A stretch of DNA of 64,000 nt from Dioszegia crocea (lineage: Eukaryota; Basidiomycota; Tremellomycetes; Tremellales; Bulleribasidiaceae): the NCBI GenBank assembly GCA_001600615.1, contig BCKK01000011.1, forward strand, positions 370,839 to 434,838, read 5' to 3'. Of the stretch, positions 46,363-58,369 are shown piece after piece. The notes under the pieces are model-generated. The model saw nothing but the letters and a program-made list of their open reading frames with translations. It searched no databases and had not been told where the DNA came from. Numbering within the stretch: position 1 is the stretch's first letter; the number at the start of each line of letters is the position of its first letter. Position numbers and translations under genes: made by a program.

Positions 46363-48632
46363 CTAGAACTCCAGCGCATCCTTCGCGCTCATCTTCGGCA
46401 GTTTTGCAACTTCCCCTTTCACAACCCCCATCAGCCTCTTCGCACTATCGTTCCCCGGCTGATACCTCAAAACCTCCCTCAAATCCGCCTCTGCCTCCCT
46501 CACCCGTCCCTGACCCCTTCTAGCCAACGCACGCTGGTAGAATGCTTTCCCATTCTTGCTATCCTTCGCCAGAATCATATTGCAGTCCGCTTCGGCCGGT
46601 TGATGGTAGCCCAGAGTGTTGAGCGCTACGGCGCGATTGGAAAGGTAGACTGTCTTTTTGGGATCGAGCGAGAGGGCTCGGGTGTAGTATTCGACTGCTT
46701 CGGCGTGTCGGTTGTCGTTGACCAGCATATTACCCTGAGAGTCAGCATGGACGTCAATGGCAAAAAGTGTGGGATCGACTTACTCTGGTCTTTTCCCTTG
46801 CTCCCAATTCCTCACCCCATCGCTCCATACATTCCGTCCATGCTCTGCCTTGCTTTGCATCTTTCCGTCTGGGCACAGCGGGCTCCGCTAAGCGTCGATA
46901 AAGAGCGACAGGGTGGACACGCTCGAGTTCTCCGACATCGTGCGAGTAGGAGGGGTAGGAAAAGGGTGATACAGATGTTGCGATCTGGTGTAGTAACTAG
47001 AAGTATCAGCACCAGCACAATCACGCAGGTATCCCAGAACTCACCTTGACGAAATGTCTAAATGTCAAAACCACAGCCATGTTCCGGACTTGGGGATCTT
47101 CCTCCGCCCACTCTTTAGGCAAATAACATATCGCCCCCGATCCAGCACCTTTCCCACCTTTACCCTTCCCATCATCCTTCTTCCCTCCTGCCGTCGAGCC
47201 ATTAATGACTCTCCGTACCTTCCCTTTCCCCCTCGTTATCTTGACCATCTTTGCGCCAGTCTTCTTGGCCCCTGTCCCAGCTTGAGAATCTCCATCTTCA
47301 GATTCCTCAGGCAGCTCCACTCCATCCAGCGCCGCCGGGTCATTCTTACTTGGTCCATACCTGCCCTCTACCGCCGGATCATGCGCTCCCAGTTCCTTCA
47401 ATCGCCATCTGAGGTGTTCCTCAACAGCGAGCACATCCGTCATTTGCGGATGTGGGAATAAGGGCGGTCCATTCTTATATGGGTTGTTGGATGTGTGAGC
47501 GTTCGCTGCTGTAGGTGCAGGTTTAGGATTTCGTACGAATCCTTTACCGGCCGGAATGGGTTGTTGACGGATATTTGGAGGTCTAAGTCCTTCTGTTCGT
47601 ATTCTGGCCTGATCCGGTGCTTCGATACCCCCACTCCACCCCTCGGCTGTTATAGTCTCTCTCAACTCGTAAGGCAAGAGTGACGAGGGCCCTTTCCGTT
47701 GCATTGCCGATATCTCAAAGCAGCGGAGACAACTTGTAAGTTGGCACAGACACGCACAGTGGTCGTCGTCCTCGAGGTCGTAGCCGTGCTCGTAGGAGAT
47801 GTTGTGGAAGCAGATACCGTCGCGTGTTGGGATGGGATTGATGGGTTGGACAGGAGCCGGACCGTTAAGGCCTGGTATGGAAGCGGCGGAGGCACCGGAA
47901 GATTTGGTCGTGGTGGGTTCTGCGGGACGGGCGCCAGAGAGACGCAGCTCGAGCTCTGTGTAGAGGAGGTCGAGCATCTGAGTTTGGAATAGGGTATCGA
48001 GTGGCCATCCGCCGTGGACTATGCTCCGACGGAGGAATTGAGGGGTGGCACCGGTGAGTATGAGGTGGATGATGAGGGTGGGTAGGGTTCGGGTGAAGAG
48101 GTAATGGAAGGATTCAGTCCTAATTATTCAGCATGACCCAGGGCGATTTTACGAAGAAATAGACATACCAGCATTGCTCGACCCAACAATCAAACTCCCT
48201 CCTCATGACGATTGCCATATCCGCTACGAATCCCTCGAGATCATTCTCGTCCATTGTCCCACATCGTACCTCCAGGTGCTCATCTACTGCACTCCACCGT
48301 ATTCTTAATGGGCATTTATCACCAGGTAAAACATCGCCAGTGTTGATACTGGTGTGATTATCATTCCAAGGGACATTCACCCCTTCTTTACCCTTCTCAA
48401 AGGTTGGATCTTGGTGTCGGCCAAGCAGCTGAAGAACGGGGAGGGAGGGTGGGGGCGCAGGCTGCCGATATTGCGCAGCGGCAGCGGCGAGGGATGTGGG
48501 TGAGAAGTTGGCCAAAGAGGCGGCTAGTTTAGACGACATGAGGGGCGAAAGAAGTGATTGACCGTGAGTTGCAAGACGCTCAGTAAGCGCGTGAAGGGTA
48601 GCTGTGGATGTCACGGGCGGAGAGGGGGCCAT
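46363..48632 (-). CDS. TPR protein with Cys-rich centre, unrecognised family
   Basis: Four exons on the minus strand (48632-48169, 48119-47045, 46996-46784, 46734-46363) give 707 aa in one frame. N-terminus: LHALTERLATHGQSLLSPL and a helical domain with WVEQCW across the first intron. The centre holds a short Cys/His cluster, FHNISYEHGYDLEDDDHCAC followed by LCQLTSCLRCFEIS, which could bind zinc. Then a low-complexity Lys/Gly region (GKVRRVINGSTAGGKKDDGK). The C-terminal 120 residues are three TPR repeats: GNMLVNDNRHAEAVEYYTRA then LSLDPKKTVYLSNRAVALNT; HQPAEADCNMILAKDSKNGK then AFYQRALARRGQG; EAEADLREVLRYQPGN. Such C-terminal TPRs are common in chaperone cofactors, where they dock Hsp70/Hsp90. 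The full-length family was not recognised. Confidence 0.75.
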
Positions 48633-48943
48633 GGCATCGGGCCTGACCGGGTGTAGATGAAGTGGGCGCCGAGGTCCGCCGGATGGGTCTTTTGAGGATG
48701 TTTTTGGGGCACAAGTAGCAGCTCAGCTCTGACTATCGATTTGACGGTGTTGAGGAGTGTGCGATGTGAATGTCGAGATAGCCACAAGGTACGTAGGTGA
48801 GATGGCAAGTCTTTTTCAAAGGTGCAATGTATGGGCGAGAGTGTGATACTGCGGGGTGAGGATTACACGTCACACTACACGTCCCAGAAGGCATTGTTGA
48901 TGTCTCCCTCCAGTCTACTATCCACTAACAACATCTATATACC
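48633..48943. promoter_or_regulatory. Shared divergent promoter, TPR gene / ARP4
   Basis: 311 bases between opposed start codons. No known element was recognised. Confidence 0.4.
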
Positions 48944-50696
48944 ATGGTATACAACGGAGGTGAGCACCTCACCATAGACTAATGATACAGAGCTGACTCG
49001 GATGTAGACGAAGTATCAGCCCTCGTGGTCGATTTTGGCTCATACACCACTCGGGCGGGTTATGCGGGCGAGGATTGCCCTCGCGTTGTCTGCCCTTCTT
49101 TCTATGGATACACCGACGAGGCAGAGTCATCTACTGCAGCTCCGTCAGCAGAGGGCGAGGATATCAATATGGACGGCGGGGGCGGGGGTGAAGGCGAAGC
49201 GAAGGGGAAAAGCAGGAAATATTACGTTGGGGATGATGGTGCCGGGGTATGGAGAGCAGGGATGGAGGTGGACAATTTCATGCAGGACGGGATAGGTGAG
49301 CTCTGGGTCGCTTGATGAGTTATGGACCGTGAGCTGATAAAGCAGTGACTGATGCGGAACCCGCTTCTCGGCTCTTACATCATATTCTACACAACAGACT
49401 CTCGGTCGACCCTTCAGAACACCCCTTGATGATCACCGAGCCCGCGTGGAATACGCCCAAAGCGCGAGAAATGGTCGCTCAAATGGCATTCGAAGGAGAA
49501 AAAGTGCCGGCGATGTACTTTGGCTCAGCAGGAGTCTTGTCTGCGTGAGCTAAGAGTCTCCAGAAGATTAGGCAAAGCTCATTATACAGATTCGCTGCTG
49601 GTAAACCTACCGCTCTAGTTCTCGATGTCGGATACGCAAACAGTAGTGCCGTTCCAGTCGTCGACGGCTACGCTCTTCGAGCCGGTAAGTGTTTCTCTTC
49701 CCCTGAAGGAATCAAAATTGACAAATAGGGACGATGCGTCAACCGCTCGCTGGCCAACTCCTAACTTCTCAAATCCGGACCAACTTCCTTCGACCAGACA
49801 ACACGCGAAACTTCCCCCTTTCTCTCCTCCCTCGTCATCTCATCTCTAAGCGCGATCCCTCCCCTTTGGACTCGACGGCGATCCAGCAACCAAAGCCTAC
49901 ACTCCGGGACGACCGGGTGCCGCATACCACCCAATCATGGAAAGCATGGGGCGAGGACAGTGTGGTTGAGGCGTGGAAAGAGGCTTGCTGCGAGGTTGTC
50001 AACGTCCGAGGATACGATTTGGCTACTGCCAATACGCTACCTCAGGTGAATTATGAAATGCCGGATGGGTATAGTAAAGGATGGGGAGAGGAGAGGTATC
50101 GATATTCTGAAATGTTGTTTGATCCCAAGAATTACTTTGATCAGGTCAGTTGGGAGATCTAGAGTAAAGCACGACTCGACAGCTGACAACACTTAGTCTA
50201 TCGAACCACCCGCGTCGCTTCGTTTGGCTCAATCAGGCGATCACTCTCACTCCCTCAAAGACGTCGTACCCCTCAGTCAACTAGTCCACGATAGCATCAT
50301 GTCATGCGACGTTGACGTTCGTGCGGCGCTCTTGCAAAACATCGTTGTGGTAGGCAATGGAGCGGGGATCAAGGGCTTGACCGAGAGGCTGGACATAGAA
50401 TTAGCCAGATTGATGCCTAGTGTGAGTTGACAATCTCATCTCTTCCCAGCAGGGAGTAAAGGGAAGTAGCTGACCCACACAGCAAAAGATAAAGATTCAC
50501 TCGCCGACTGTTCCGTTCGAAAAGCGCTATGCGGGCTGGTTGGGCGGTAGTATTTTGGCGTCGCTGGGGACTTTCCATCAGCTGTGGATTACGAAGGATG
50601 AGTATGAAGAGCATGGGGCGCAGATTATACATCAGCGTGAGTGGTCCTTACTTTTAGCCTAAGAACATTGACTGATTGTATACAGGTTGCAAATAG
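48944..50696 (+). CDS. ARP4: Actin-related protein 4
   Basis: Nuclear actin-related subunit of the INO80, SWR1 and NuA4 chromatin complexes. About eight exons; exon 1 is only 16 nt (MVYNG) and joins [20 protein letters not shown], the actin-fold start of Arp4. A Gly-rich insert ([16 protein letters not shown]) follows, then [107 protein letters not shown], and the end [32 protein letters not shown]. MSxDVDxRA and the [15 protein letters not shown] end are specific for Arp4/BAF53. The last exon is tiny and gives RCK. Divergent from the TPR gene. Confidence 0.95.
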
Positions 50697-51080
50697 AAAA
50701 CGGAATGACTTGCCCCGGCTGCTATAGTACACCACTTAGAATCAGAAAGAAGGATGCAACATTTATGAGGATCATTGTCGAAGCGCGACTAGGCAAATTC
50801 CTCTGACACTGGATGAAGCGAGGCCCGTCCAGCACCAATCGAGCGTAAGGTTGCGCAGTCCCACAAGCGGCCCCGCCGCCGACATTCATAGTTCTAAAGC
50901 AAAGCAAAATCAAGAGTCTAAAGTAAGACTAACAAGGTATAAAACAAAAGCGAAAGCATCTCCGACAAATCATCACTCCCGCCAAGATATCAATTTCCGA
51001 CATTTCCACACTTCAATTTCCGACAAATTCCTTTCCGACAAAGCAAGCTCCACACTCTCCCCTGATTTCCCCCATGCCGC
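50697..51080. other. Region between converging genes
   Basis: 384 bases, somewhat AT-rich, between ARP4 and the exonuclease-like gene. A TTCCGACA-type pentamer recurs three to four times near 50990-51045. Confidence 0.4.
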
Positions 51081-54000
51081 CTAGCATACCTGAGACAAGG
51101 TCCTCATCTCCTCTTCCAGCTCTGCAGCCTCGTTCGGGTCCAGCGCCGGGATATCGAATGCAACCTCGAGATCTTCGACCGTCATGGGCGCCGCCATCGA
51201 CCTTCCCTGACTCGAGCTGAATCCTTGGCTCGAGCTAAACCCTTGAGTCTGGCTCGAGGACATCGGCTGACTCTGACTCGGCCCGGCGATCCCAACATCA
51301 ACCTTCCTCTTCTTCGCCACACTCTCCCCCGCATCCCCTTCTTCATCCGAAGAATCAAGGGGCGTAATCTTATTCGCCGCCCGCACTTTCCTCATACACT
51401 GCCGATAAACCTCTCCCTTATATTCACCCTTCACTTCCTTCCCCAGCCTAATCGCATTCTCCCGATTGAGCTCCTTCTTGGGCAAATAGAGCAACGCGCC
51501 GGTGATATAACCCGCCACCGTCGAACGTTTGATTCCCGCATTGGCAGCAATCTCGTCGAACGAGTTGCCCGCGCAGAAGTAGTTCACTGCCCGCCTAGCA
51601 CCCGCCGACGGAGGTTTCGTACTCGCCTCTCGAGCCTTTGCAAGTTGATATTCTCCAGGAATCCAGGGTCCGGATGATTTGCGCTTGGACCCTTCGGCCT
51701 GAGACGAGGAAGGGACCTGGGTATTGGCAGCCGAGTTAAATTGACCCTGGGTTGCAGGGGTGATAGGGGCCAATGGAGCTCGGACAGGAGGGGGCGGTGC
51801 GATCGCAGCCTTCATACGACCAATAACCTCGCGGTGGTAACGGAGAGTAAACTCGTCGTTGATTTGCGTGACCAGTTTGACTTTCTCAGCTTTGGTGAGG
51901 TAGCTATCTGGGTGGGTTTCGAGCGCTTTGCAAATATATTGCTCGGCTGTCTTTCGCTGGATATTCTTCTTGTTGGCGATAGTCGTGATAGTCTTTCCAG
52001 AACGGAACGACTTGAGCGCCGCAGCTTCGTACTTCCGCACCCGGTAGTAAGGGTTGATGATGGGAAGAGGTGCCGGAGGGGGAACGTAGGGAGCAACGTA
52101 TGGTTTCGGGGCAGGTGCCGGGGTAGGGGCGGGCGCTTGGGTCCGGGGTGGGGCAGCGTAGCTGGGTACTGGCGGAGCCACGTACGGAGCAGGAGCTTGA
52201 GTCTGGGGAGGGGGAACATACGCCGGTGCCTGGGGTCGGAGTGGAGCAGACGTAGTGACCGGAGTAGAGGTCGCAGCTCTCGGCGCCTGGGAAGAAGGGG
52301 CCGGAGCAGATACAGCGCCCTGTGCGCCATACTTCAGCCGATGAATCACCGCAGCGTAGGTATGGAACAGGCCCGTCTCCTTGATTTGCGGCAGTAGCCG
52401 GGCTTTATCAGCCGGAGTGAGGGTATCCTCCGCTAGCACTTCGAGAGCTTTTAAGATGTTGGTTTCGACCGTCTTGCGCTGGACGCCGACGACGGCAGCG
52501 ACGGAATCGAGATCGTACCCTGCGCGGAAGTTGTTGATTACTTTGATCTGGGCTGGAGTAGGAGATCGGGTCTGGCCTGGAGCCAAGACAACGGGAGAGA
52601 GGTTCAAGAAGCGGACGGCGGGGTGGACGGCCGGGGTGATAGGCTGGCTTGGGGCTGGGGCCTGAGTAGGGGTGGCCATCGGTGCGGGGGCTTGGGTGGG
52701 GGGAGGGCGCATTGGGACAGGCGTAGAGGTAGACGGCGGAGCCTGAGAAGCCGCAAATGGCCGCACAGACCCAGGAGTGGACGCTGGTGCAGGTCTGGCT
52801 TGGGGAATTTGTCGGATGGGAGCAGACTGAGTAGGCTGCACCTGAGTCGCCGGCATCTGACTAGCAGGCATACCGCCCGGAACCTCCCCCTCATCCTCCG
52901 AGATCTCAGCTTCACTGTCTACACCTTCTTCCCCCGCACCCCTTCTCAACCTCGCAATCAACTTCTTGTACGGTCTGCGCACATACGGCTTGTTGACCAA
53001 TTGAGGAACAAGCCGCTTCATCTCGGCCGGACTGAGCGTATCGTCAACTAGCATAGAGAAAGATTTGCAGATGTAGCTTTCGACAGTGGATCGCTTGAGC
53101 CGACCGCGAGTTTCAGCCGAGATGGCCTCGACGTCCAATCCGGCTCGGAAACGGTTTAGGCAGCCGAGCTGGGTAGGTGGAGGCCAAGCGGCTTGACCTG
53201 GCGCTAGCCGGAGGGCACCGAGGGTGACGCCCTCAACGGTGGTTATGGCCTCCATGACTGTGCCGTATGTGGGTAGACCGTCGGCGCTGAGGTTGATGCT
53301 GCACATGTCGAGGTCGACGGGGAGGTTGCGAGATGCGGCCAGTCTGCGAAGGTAGAGGTAGATTTGCAGGCCAGCGTAGGTGTCGTTGGCCGCGTCTAAT
53401 GTATCAGCTGGGATGCACTTTGGCAAAGGCAATGCAGGAGAAAGCTTACAATCGACCTGCTTCTTATTCAAGGCGAGGGACCAATTGCTCTGTCGGACGT
53501 TCGGGTCCTTTTCGAGCTCCTTGCCCGTGTAACGCTCAGTCTGGGTGGCAAGCGAGACCAGCTTGTTACCGGGGGGAGTGACGACAGGGTCGGCGCAGCG
53601 AGCGACATTGCTAAGCTCTAGCAAGCTATTGATGCCGGTGGGGAATAGCCCGGGGAAGTCTTTCAGCAGTTTCGCACCGTCTCCTGTATTGGAGTCAGCT
53701 TGGCCCTATCGCACGTCCCGCTTGGAGCGGTGAAACGGATCGTTGAGGCGGAAGCTCACCCTTGATGTTAACACCGGTCTTTTACCTCGTGCGGTCTTTC
53801 ATAATCTCGATGAACTTCTGGGGGAGGGTATGGTCTGGGACGTCAGCTACTACCCAGCTATTCAGGAGGTGGACCGTGTCCCGTTTGACTCCGCCTTATC
53901 GAGACGCTACCTCCGACAGCAAGGACACACAGAATTGGAAACTCACTGTTACCAGCCTGAAGATGAATGAGAATGATCAAATTCTCATTGCAGACCTGAA

Positions 54001-54856
54001 TCAACGCCGTCTTCTGCTCCATGAACTTGGACTTCTTGGTCCTGGGGTCGATGAACCAAATAGGCCATTCCATATCTAGGCCAATAACGGGCCCTCGCAA
54101 GATACCCAAGAGCGCATTGGCCTCGATGTGGTTTGTGGTGTAGACCACTTGGGGAGAGGGGGTGTACTGCGTGTGCGAGAAGAATTTCGCTTCGACGAGG
54201 GAGGCGAAGGGCGGTTTGGGACCGAATGTGGGAGCGGCGGCGATACGAGCGGGTGCGGGTGCGGGTGCGGGGGCCGGAGCAAGCACGGGTGCGGCCACCG
54301 ATGAGGCTTCGACTGTAGGCGCAGCGGCTTGTGCGGGGGTGGCAGTGGCAGTAGGAACAGGGAGGGGCGTTTGAGCTTGGACCGCTGGGATGCTTTGCGC
54401 CGGAGCAGGAGCAGGAGCTGGGGCGGGCGCGAGGTCAACGACAGGCGCCGCAGTCTCTTCTGTGGCAAGAGAAGGCTCAGACACTTCGGCTGAAGAAGTG
54501 CTCGTATCGACGCCGGAAGCAGAGAATTGCGGCCCAGAGGCCGAATCAACGGTCTCCGCTTGGGCCTCCGGGAGAGCAGTGACGGCCGAAGAAAATTCAG
54601 TCGAGACTGCCCCCGGGGTCGACTCGATGGGAGTGGTAGTAGATACAGATACTACCTCGCTCTCAAGCGACTGAGGAACTGTCACTTGGTCGACGGCGGC
54701 AGTGGGGGCAGGAGCGACCTCAGGGCTATGCTGAGGGGGCATTTCCTGGGCCACGGTGGGCGAAATTGGTGCTGGGGTGACGGCAGGAGTCTCCTGAGCT
54801 GAAGGAATGTGTGCCACCTCGTCAGGCTGCGGCTGGTCTGTGATGTCTATGCCCAT
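51081..54856 (-). CDS. DEDDy exonuclease + four HTH-like repeats, with in-frame TAA
   Basis: Left member of the tandem family. Exons 54856-53947, 53834-53760, 53683-53450 and 53395-51081 sum to 1,178 codons. The first 230 residues are Pro/Ala/Val low complexity (APAPAPAPA). Exonuclease domain: SPQVVYTTNHIEANALLGIL, Exo I GLDMEWP, KTALIQVCNENLIILIHLQ; Exo II region GVNIKGDGAKLLKDFPG; Exo III YAANDTYAGLQIYL. A TAA stands at 53782-53784 inside the 75-nt exon, where the neighbour has Tyr in EIYKCGV. Downstream is fully open: four repeats of about 75 residues, each with an N-terminal helix-turn-helix (FRAGLDVEAISAETRG; FRAGYDLDSVAAVVGVQRKT; FRSGKTITTIANKKNIQRKT; FCAGNSFDEIAANAGIKRST), separated by Pro/Ala/Gln linkers, then an acidic tail. 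The repeats resemble the RecQ-type HTH_40 helix-turn-helix. Either a recently inactivated gene, readthrough, or a base error. Confidence 0.75.
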
Positions 54857-55104
54857 GATGTGATGATGAGGAATGAGGAGGGGATGACGATGAATAGATG
54901 GGGATTGGGTCTCAGTTGTTGACATCCAATTTGGAGCGTTACCCCGCATTTTACGGCAGACCTCCACCAGCGTGACGGATTACGTACCATGGCCTTTTGC
55001 CACCGAGTGCGTCATGGGCTGTCATTGGGACAGTATGGGCCATACACAGATGCAAGGGTGGATTTTTGGTGGATATACACAGGTGCAATACAAGCAGATT
55101 AAGG

Positions 55105-57972
55105 CTAGATCTTCCGCCCTGACCCTCCCTCCTCATCCGAGTTACTCATCATAGCTGCCGCCTCAAGCTCTTCTGCTGTCCACCCATGATCCGCCTCATT
55201 CGCCACCTCTACCTCTCCGCCCCTTACTTCAGGCGGGACTTCGGGAGCAGACCCCAACTTGACCCCACTCAGCCCTAGACCAAGGTCGACTACCTCGCTG
55301 TCCGCTTCGCCTCTCAACACAGGGTCATCCGCCTCTCCACCATCCGACGAGGACTCGACCGCCGACGCATCGCTATCAGAAACCTCCTCCCCCGCTCCCC
55401 TTCTCAGCCTGACAAGCAAGACTTTGAACTTCCTCCTAATTCTTATATCCTTGATCTGGGGGACGAGCCGCCCCATCTCCTCTGGCGTGAGGGTATCTTC
55501 CGCCAAGATCGCCAAAGCATCAAGGATGTAACCCTCGGCCGTAGCGGGTTGGATATTCGCCTGTATGGCAAAATCCCGTAGGGTAGATCCTAGGCGGAAT
55601 TGATTAAGGATGTTCTGTTGACGAGGGGGAGGATATTTGAACTGGCCGGGAGCAAGTCTCATCTCGGTAGAAATGGAGGGGCCGGCGCCTGTGCCGGCAG
55701 CGAGGGTGGGAGGAGGACCAGTAGGGAGTGCCAAGGGGAATGCGTATGTAGGGGAAAGTCGACTGGATCCGTCCGGCTTCAGCCTGTTACTGCATTTATC
55801 AAGATCGAGAGAGATATCGTTCTCTTCCGCCATCCGCTTTAGCGAGAGGTAAACTTGTAAACCGGCATACGCGTCATTCGCAGCATCTGCCCAGAGTGAG
55901 CTCGGATTCGGTCACGAAAATCTGAATAACACTCACACTGAATCTGCTTATCATCCAGATCAAAGAACCAGTTACTCTTCCTGACTTTGGCCTCCTTATC
56001 GAGCGGTTTACCAGTGTAAAATTTGGTAAGATTCGCGAGTGAAATCAGGGCGTTTCCAGGTCCCGTCTTGATTGGGTCGACCCGACGAGCGACTTTTGTG
56101 AGTTCCAAAAGGCCATTGAGGCCTTCTGGGAAAACATCAGGGAAGTCGCGAACGAGTTTCAAGGCGTCGCCTATGAAGTCAGTCCTGATAATTCCTCGAT
56201 AGGGACCGGCTACGATTGACATACCTTGGATCTGTACTCCGCATTTATAGATCTCGGGATCTTGCATAATATCAATGACTTTCTGAGGCAATGTCATATC
56301 TGCCAAGGACATCAGCATCGTCCATCACAGCGTCAGAACAGTCCATCACTTACTATTGCCCTCTTTAAGATGAATCAAGACAATCAACTTCTCATCACAG
56401 ACCTGGACCAGCGCCGTTCTACCCTGTCCGAAATCCCACTTATTCGTCGCCGCATTCCAAGTCATGCCGATGGGCTTCTTTGGACCGCCTCCCGGCATCT
56501 TGTAAAACCCAGCCATCGGCCATTCCAGATCTAGACCCAAGACATTTCCTTCTAGTCGTGATAGTAAGGCATTTGCCTCGGTGAAGTCGGTAGTGTATAC
56601 CACTTCGGGCGTAGGGGAGTAGTCGGTGTATGCGAAGTAGTCGGCGGGGTCAGAGGTGGAGGCTGCGGCGGCTGATTTTGATTTGTATGGGGGCTTAGCT
56701 GTGGATGGCTTGGACGGGCCAGCAGTCTTGGGATAGATGGCGGCTGGGATAGCTGATTTACGGACAGCCAACGCGGGTTTAGCTGATGATGTTGAGCCCG
56801 GGCCAGGGCCATTGGGCGCGGCACCCGATTTACTAGCGGATAGTCTCTGAACCGGCGCTGCAGGTTTAGTAGGGATGGGCCGGCCGTACCTCGCCAACGC
56901 CCCAGCGCTACTGCCAGACGCCAAAGTAGATGGTGGAGGTCCTTCTCCACTGGGAATCCTTGACCCGGTGAATTTGCCCTTCGATTGATCACCCGACTTG
57001 GGACCTGCCCAGGCATGCCTTTCGCCACCGTTTGTGATGCCCTTGCCCTTCCCACCATGGCCCTCTCCCCTCTGCACATCTCTGGGGTTCGGCCTGAACT
57101 TCCCTGTAAGGTCTATACTCTCGACCTGAGTGACAAGTTCTTCGACCTCCCTATCGGTCAATGCCTCCCTCGCCTTGCCCTTGCCTTTTCCCTTTGGCTG
57201 CCATCTCTCTTTACCCGAAGCTTGAGCCGAACCCACCGCCTTAGCCCCTTCAGCGCCGCCTCGGACTGACGGAGAAGGCTGCGACAGCCTCTCAGCGGGC
57301 CCATCTATCCTCTGCCTCGGCCCACTCCCAAAAGTCGAGTTGGCATCTGTGGCCGTGCTCGCCTGACTCTCACTCGTACTGCTGTAGTTCGCCACGAACC
57401 GCGGACGCTGACTAGCCGGCGGGGGAGGTGTATGTGGTACAGGCGTGGATTTTGACCGGCCGAACGTGCGCGTGAAGAATGGGTGGATGATGGAAGATGC
57501 TGTGGGAGAGGACATTTGGCGAGCTGGAGAAGGTGGGAAGAAGGCACGAGGAGGTGTGTATGCAGTTCGCGAGATGGGAGATGAGTAGGCTGGAACAGCT
57601 CGTGGTCGGGGTAAGGCAGTGGAGGGGGGCGAGGCCGAGGCAGATGATGATGAGGACGCTGAAGGGGATGAAGTGATTTCGATCGGAGAGCCTGCTGTCC
57701 CGCTGCGACTCTGCGATACGGGCCCTGATCTCGATGTAGCTCCAGGAGGGCTTTGTCTGAAGGCTTCAGTAATCTGCTGGCATCTGGACGAGCTGGGGTT
57801 GAGCTGAGTGGTTGGGAGAAACGTACGGTCCAGGACTAGGAGAAGCGGACACAAAGACAGCTCTGCCCGTCCATCGCCCCACTCCTGCCTCATTCTCAGA
57901 TACCCTCTGAGGCTGCGATGAAGCTACAGGCAAGGCATCACGACCACTTGACCCAGTGTCTAAAGATACCAT
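55105..57972 (-). CDS. DEDDy 3'-5' exonuclease + HTH-like repeat, intact
   Basis: Central, intact member of the tandem family. Exons 57972-57827, 57756-56354, 56299-56225, 56170-55937 and 55886-55105 sum to 879 aa. Residues 1 to about 400 are Ser/Pro/Gly-rich with a basic patch KGKGKGKAREALTDREVEEL. The exonuclease has Exo I LGLDLEWP (the D-x-E pair), an inserted loop (GFYKMPGGGPKKPIGMTWN), GRTALVQVCDEKLIVLIHL, Exo II VQIQGDALKLVRDFP, and Exo III YAANDAYAGLQVYL with the Y-x3-D of DEDDy enzymes (Werner/RNase D type). After the core come one helix-turn-helix-like repeat (NQFRLGSTLRDFAIQANIQP, then EDTLTPEEMGRLVPQIK, LLVRLRRGAGEE) and an acidic tail. No helicase is present. It probably acts on DNA or RNA 3' ends in the nucleus; target unknown. 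Confidence 0.85.
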
Positions 57973-58369
57973 ATTCCACCCGGTAGCCAAAGTCGAGGCG
58001 GCCCGAGCGGTCAGCACAACGCCCGCGCCCGCGCCTGCGTCTGCACCTGGTCCACCTCCGAGAGAGGGGAGGCGGAAACGCCTAATCCTGCCGATAGATG
58101 CGGAGGTCGAGGACCGTGCCGCTGTAAAGGAGCGAAGTGGGATGTAAAGTGATGTTGAATGGAGAGATGTACGATGAGTTACTGTGTTGTTGCAGTTTGA
58201 GACAAGTGGAGGCAGAAATACAATGCGCCCTGATCACCTTCGCAAAGACGTCAAGATCAATCATACATCACTCATAGTCCGTGATCATTACAAAGGCCCT
58301 AAATCCCACAAGAAGTGTCCAGAGATATACACATACACGACCTTGACCACAAACGACCCCAGTCTCCAA
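57973..58369. other. Upstream region of the intact exonuclease gene
   Basis: 397 bases. The exonuclease reading frame stays open for about 55 codons upstream of the ATG at 57972 without another ATG, so a longer start through an unseen exon is possible. Confidence 0.35.
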
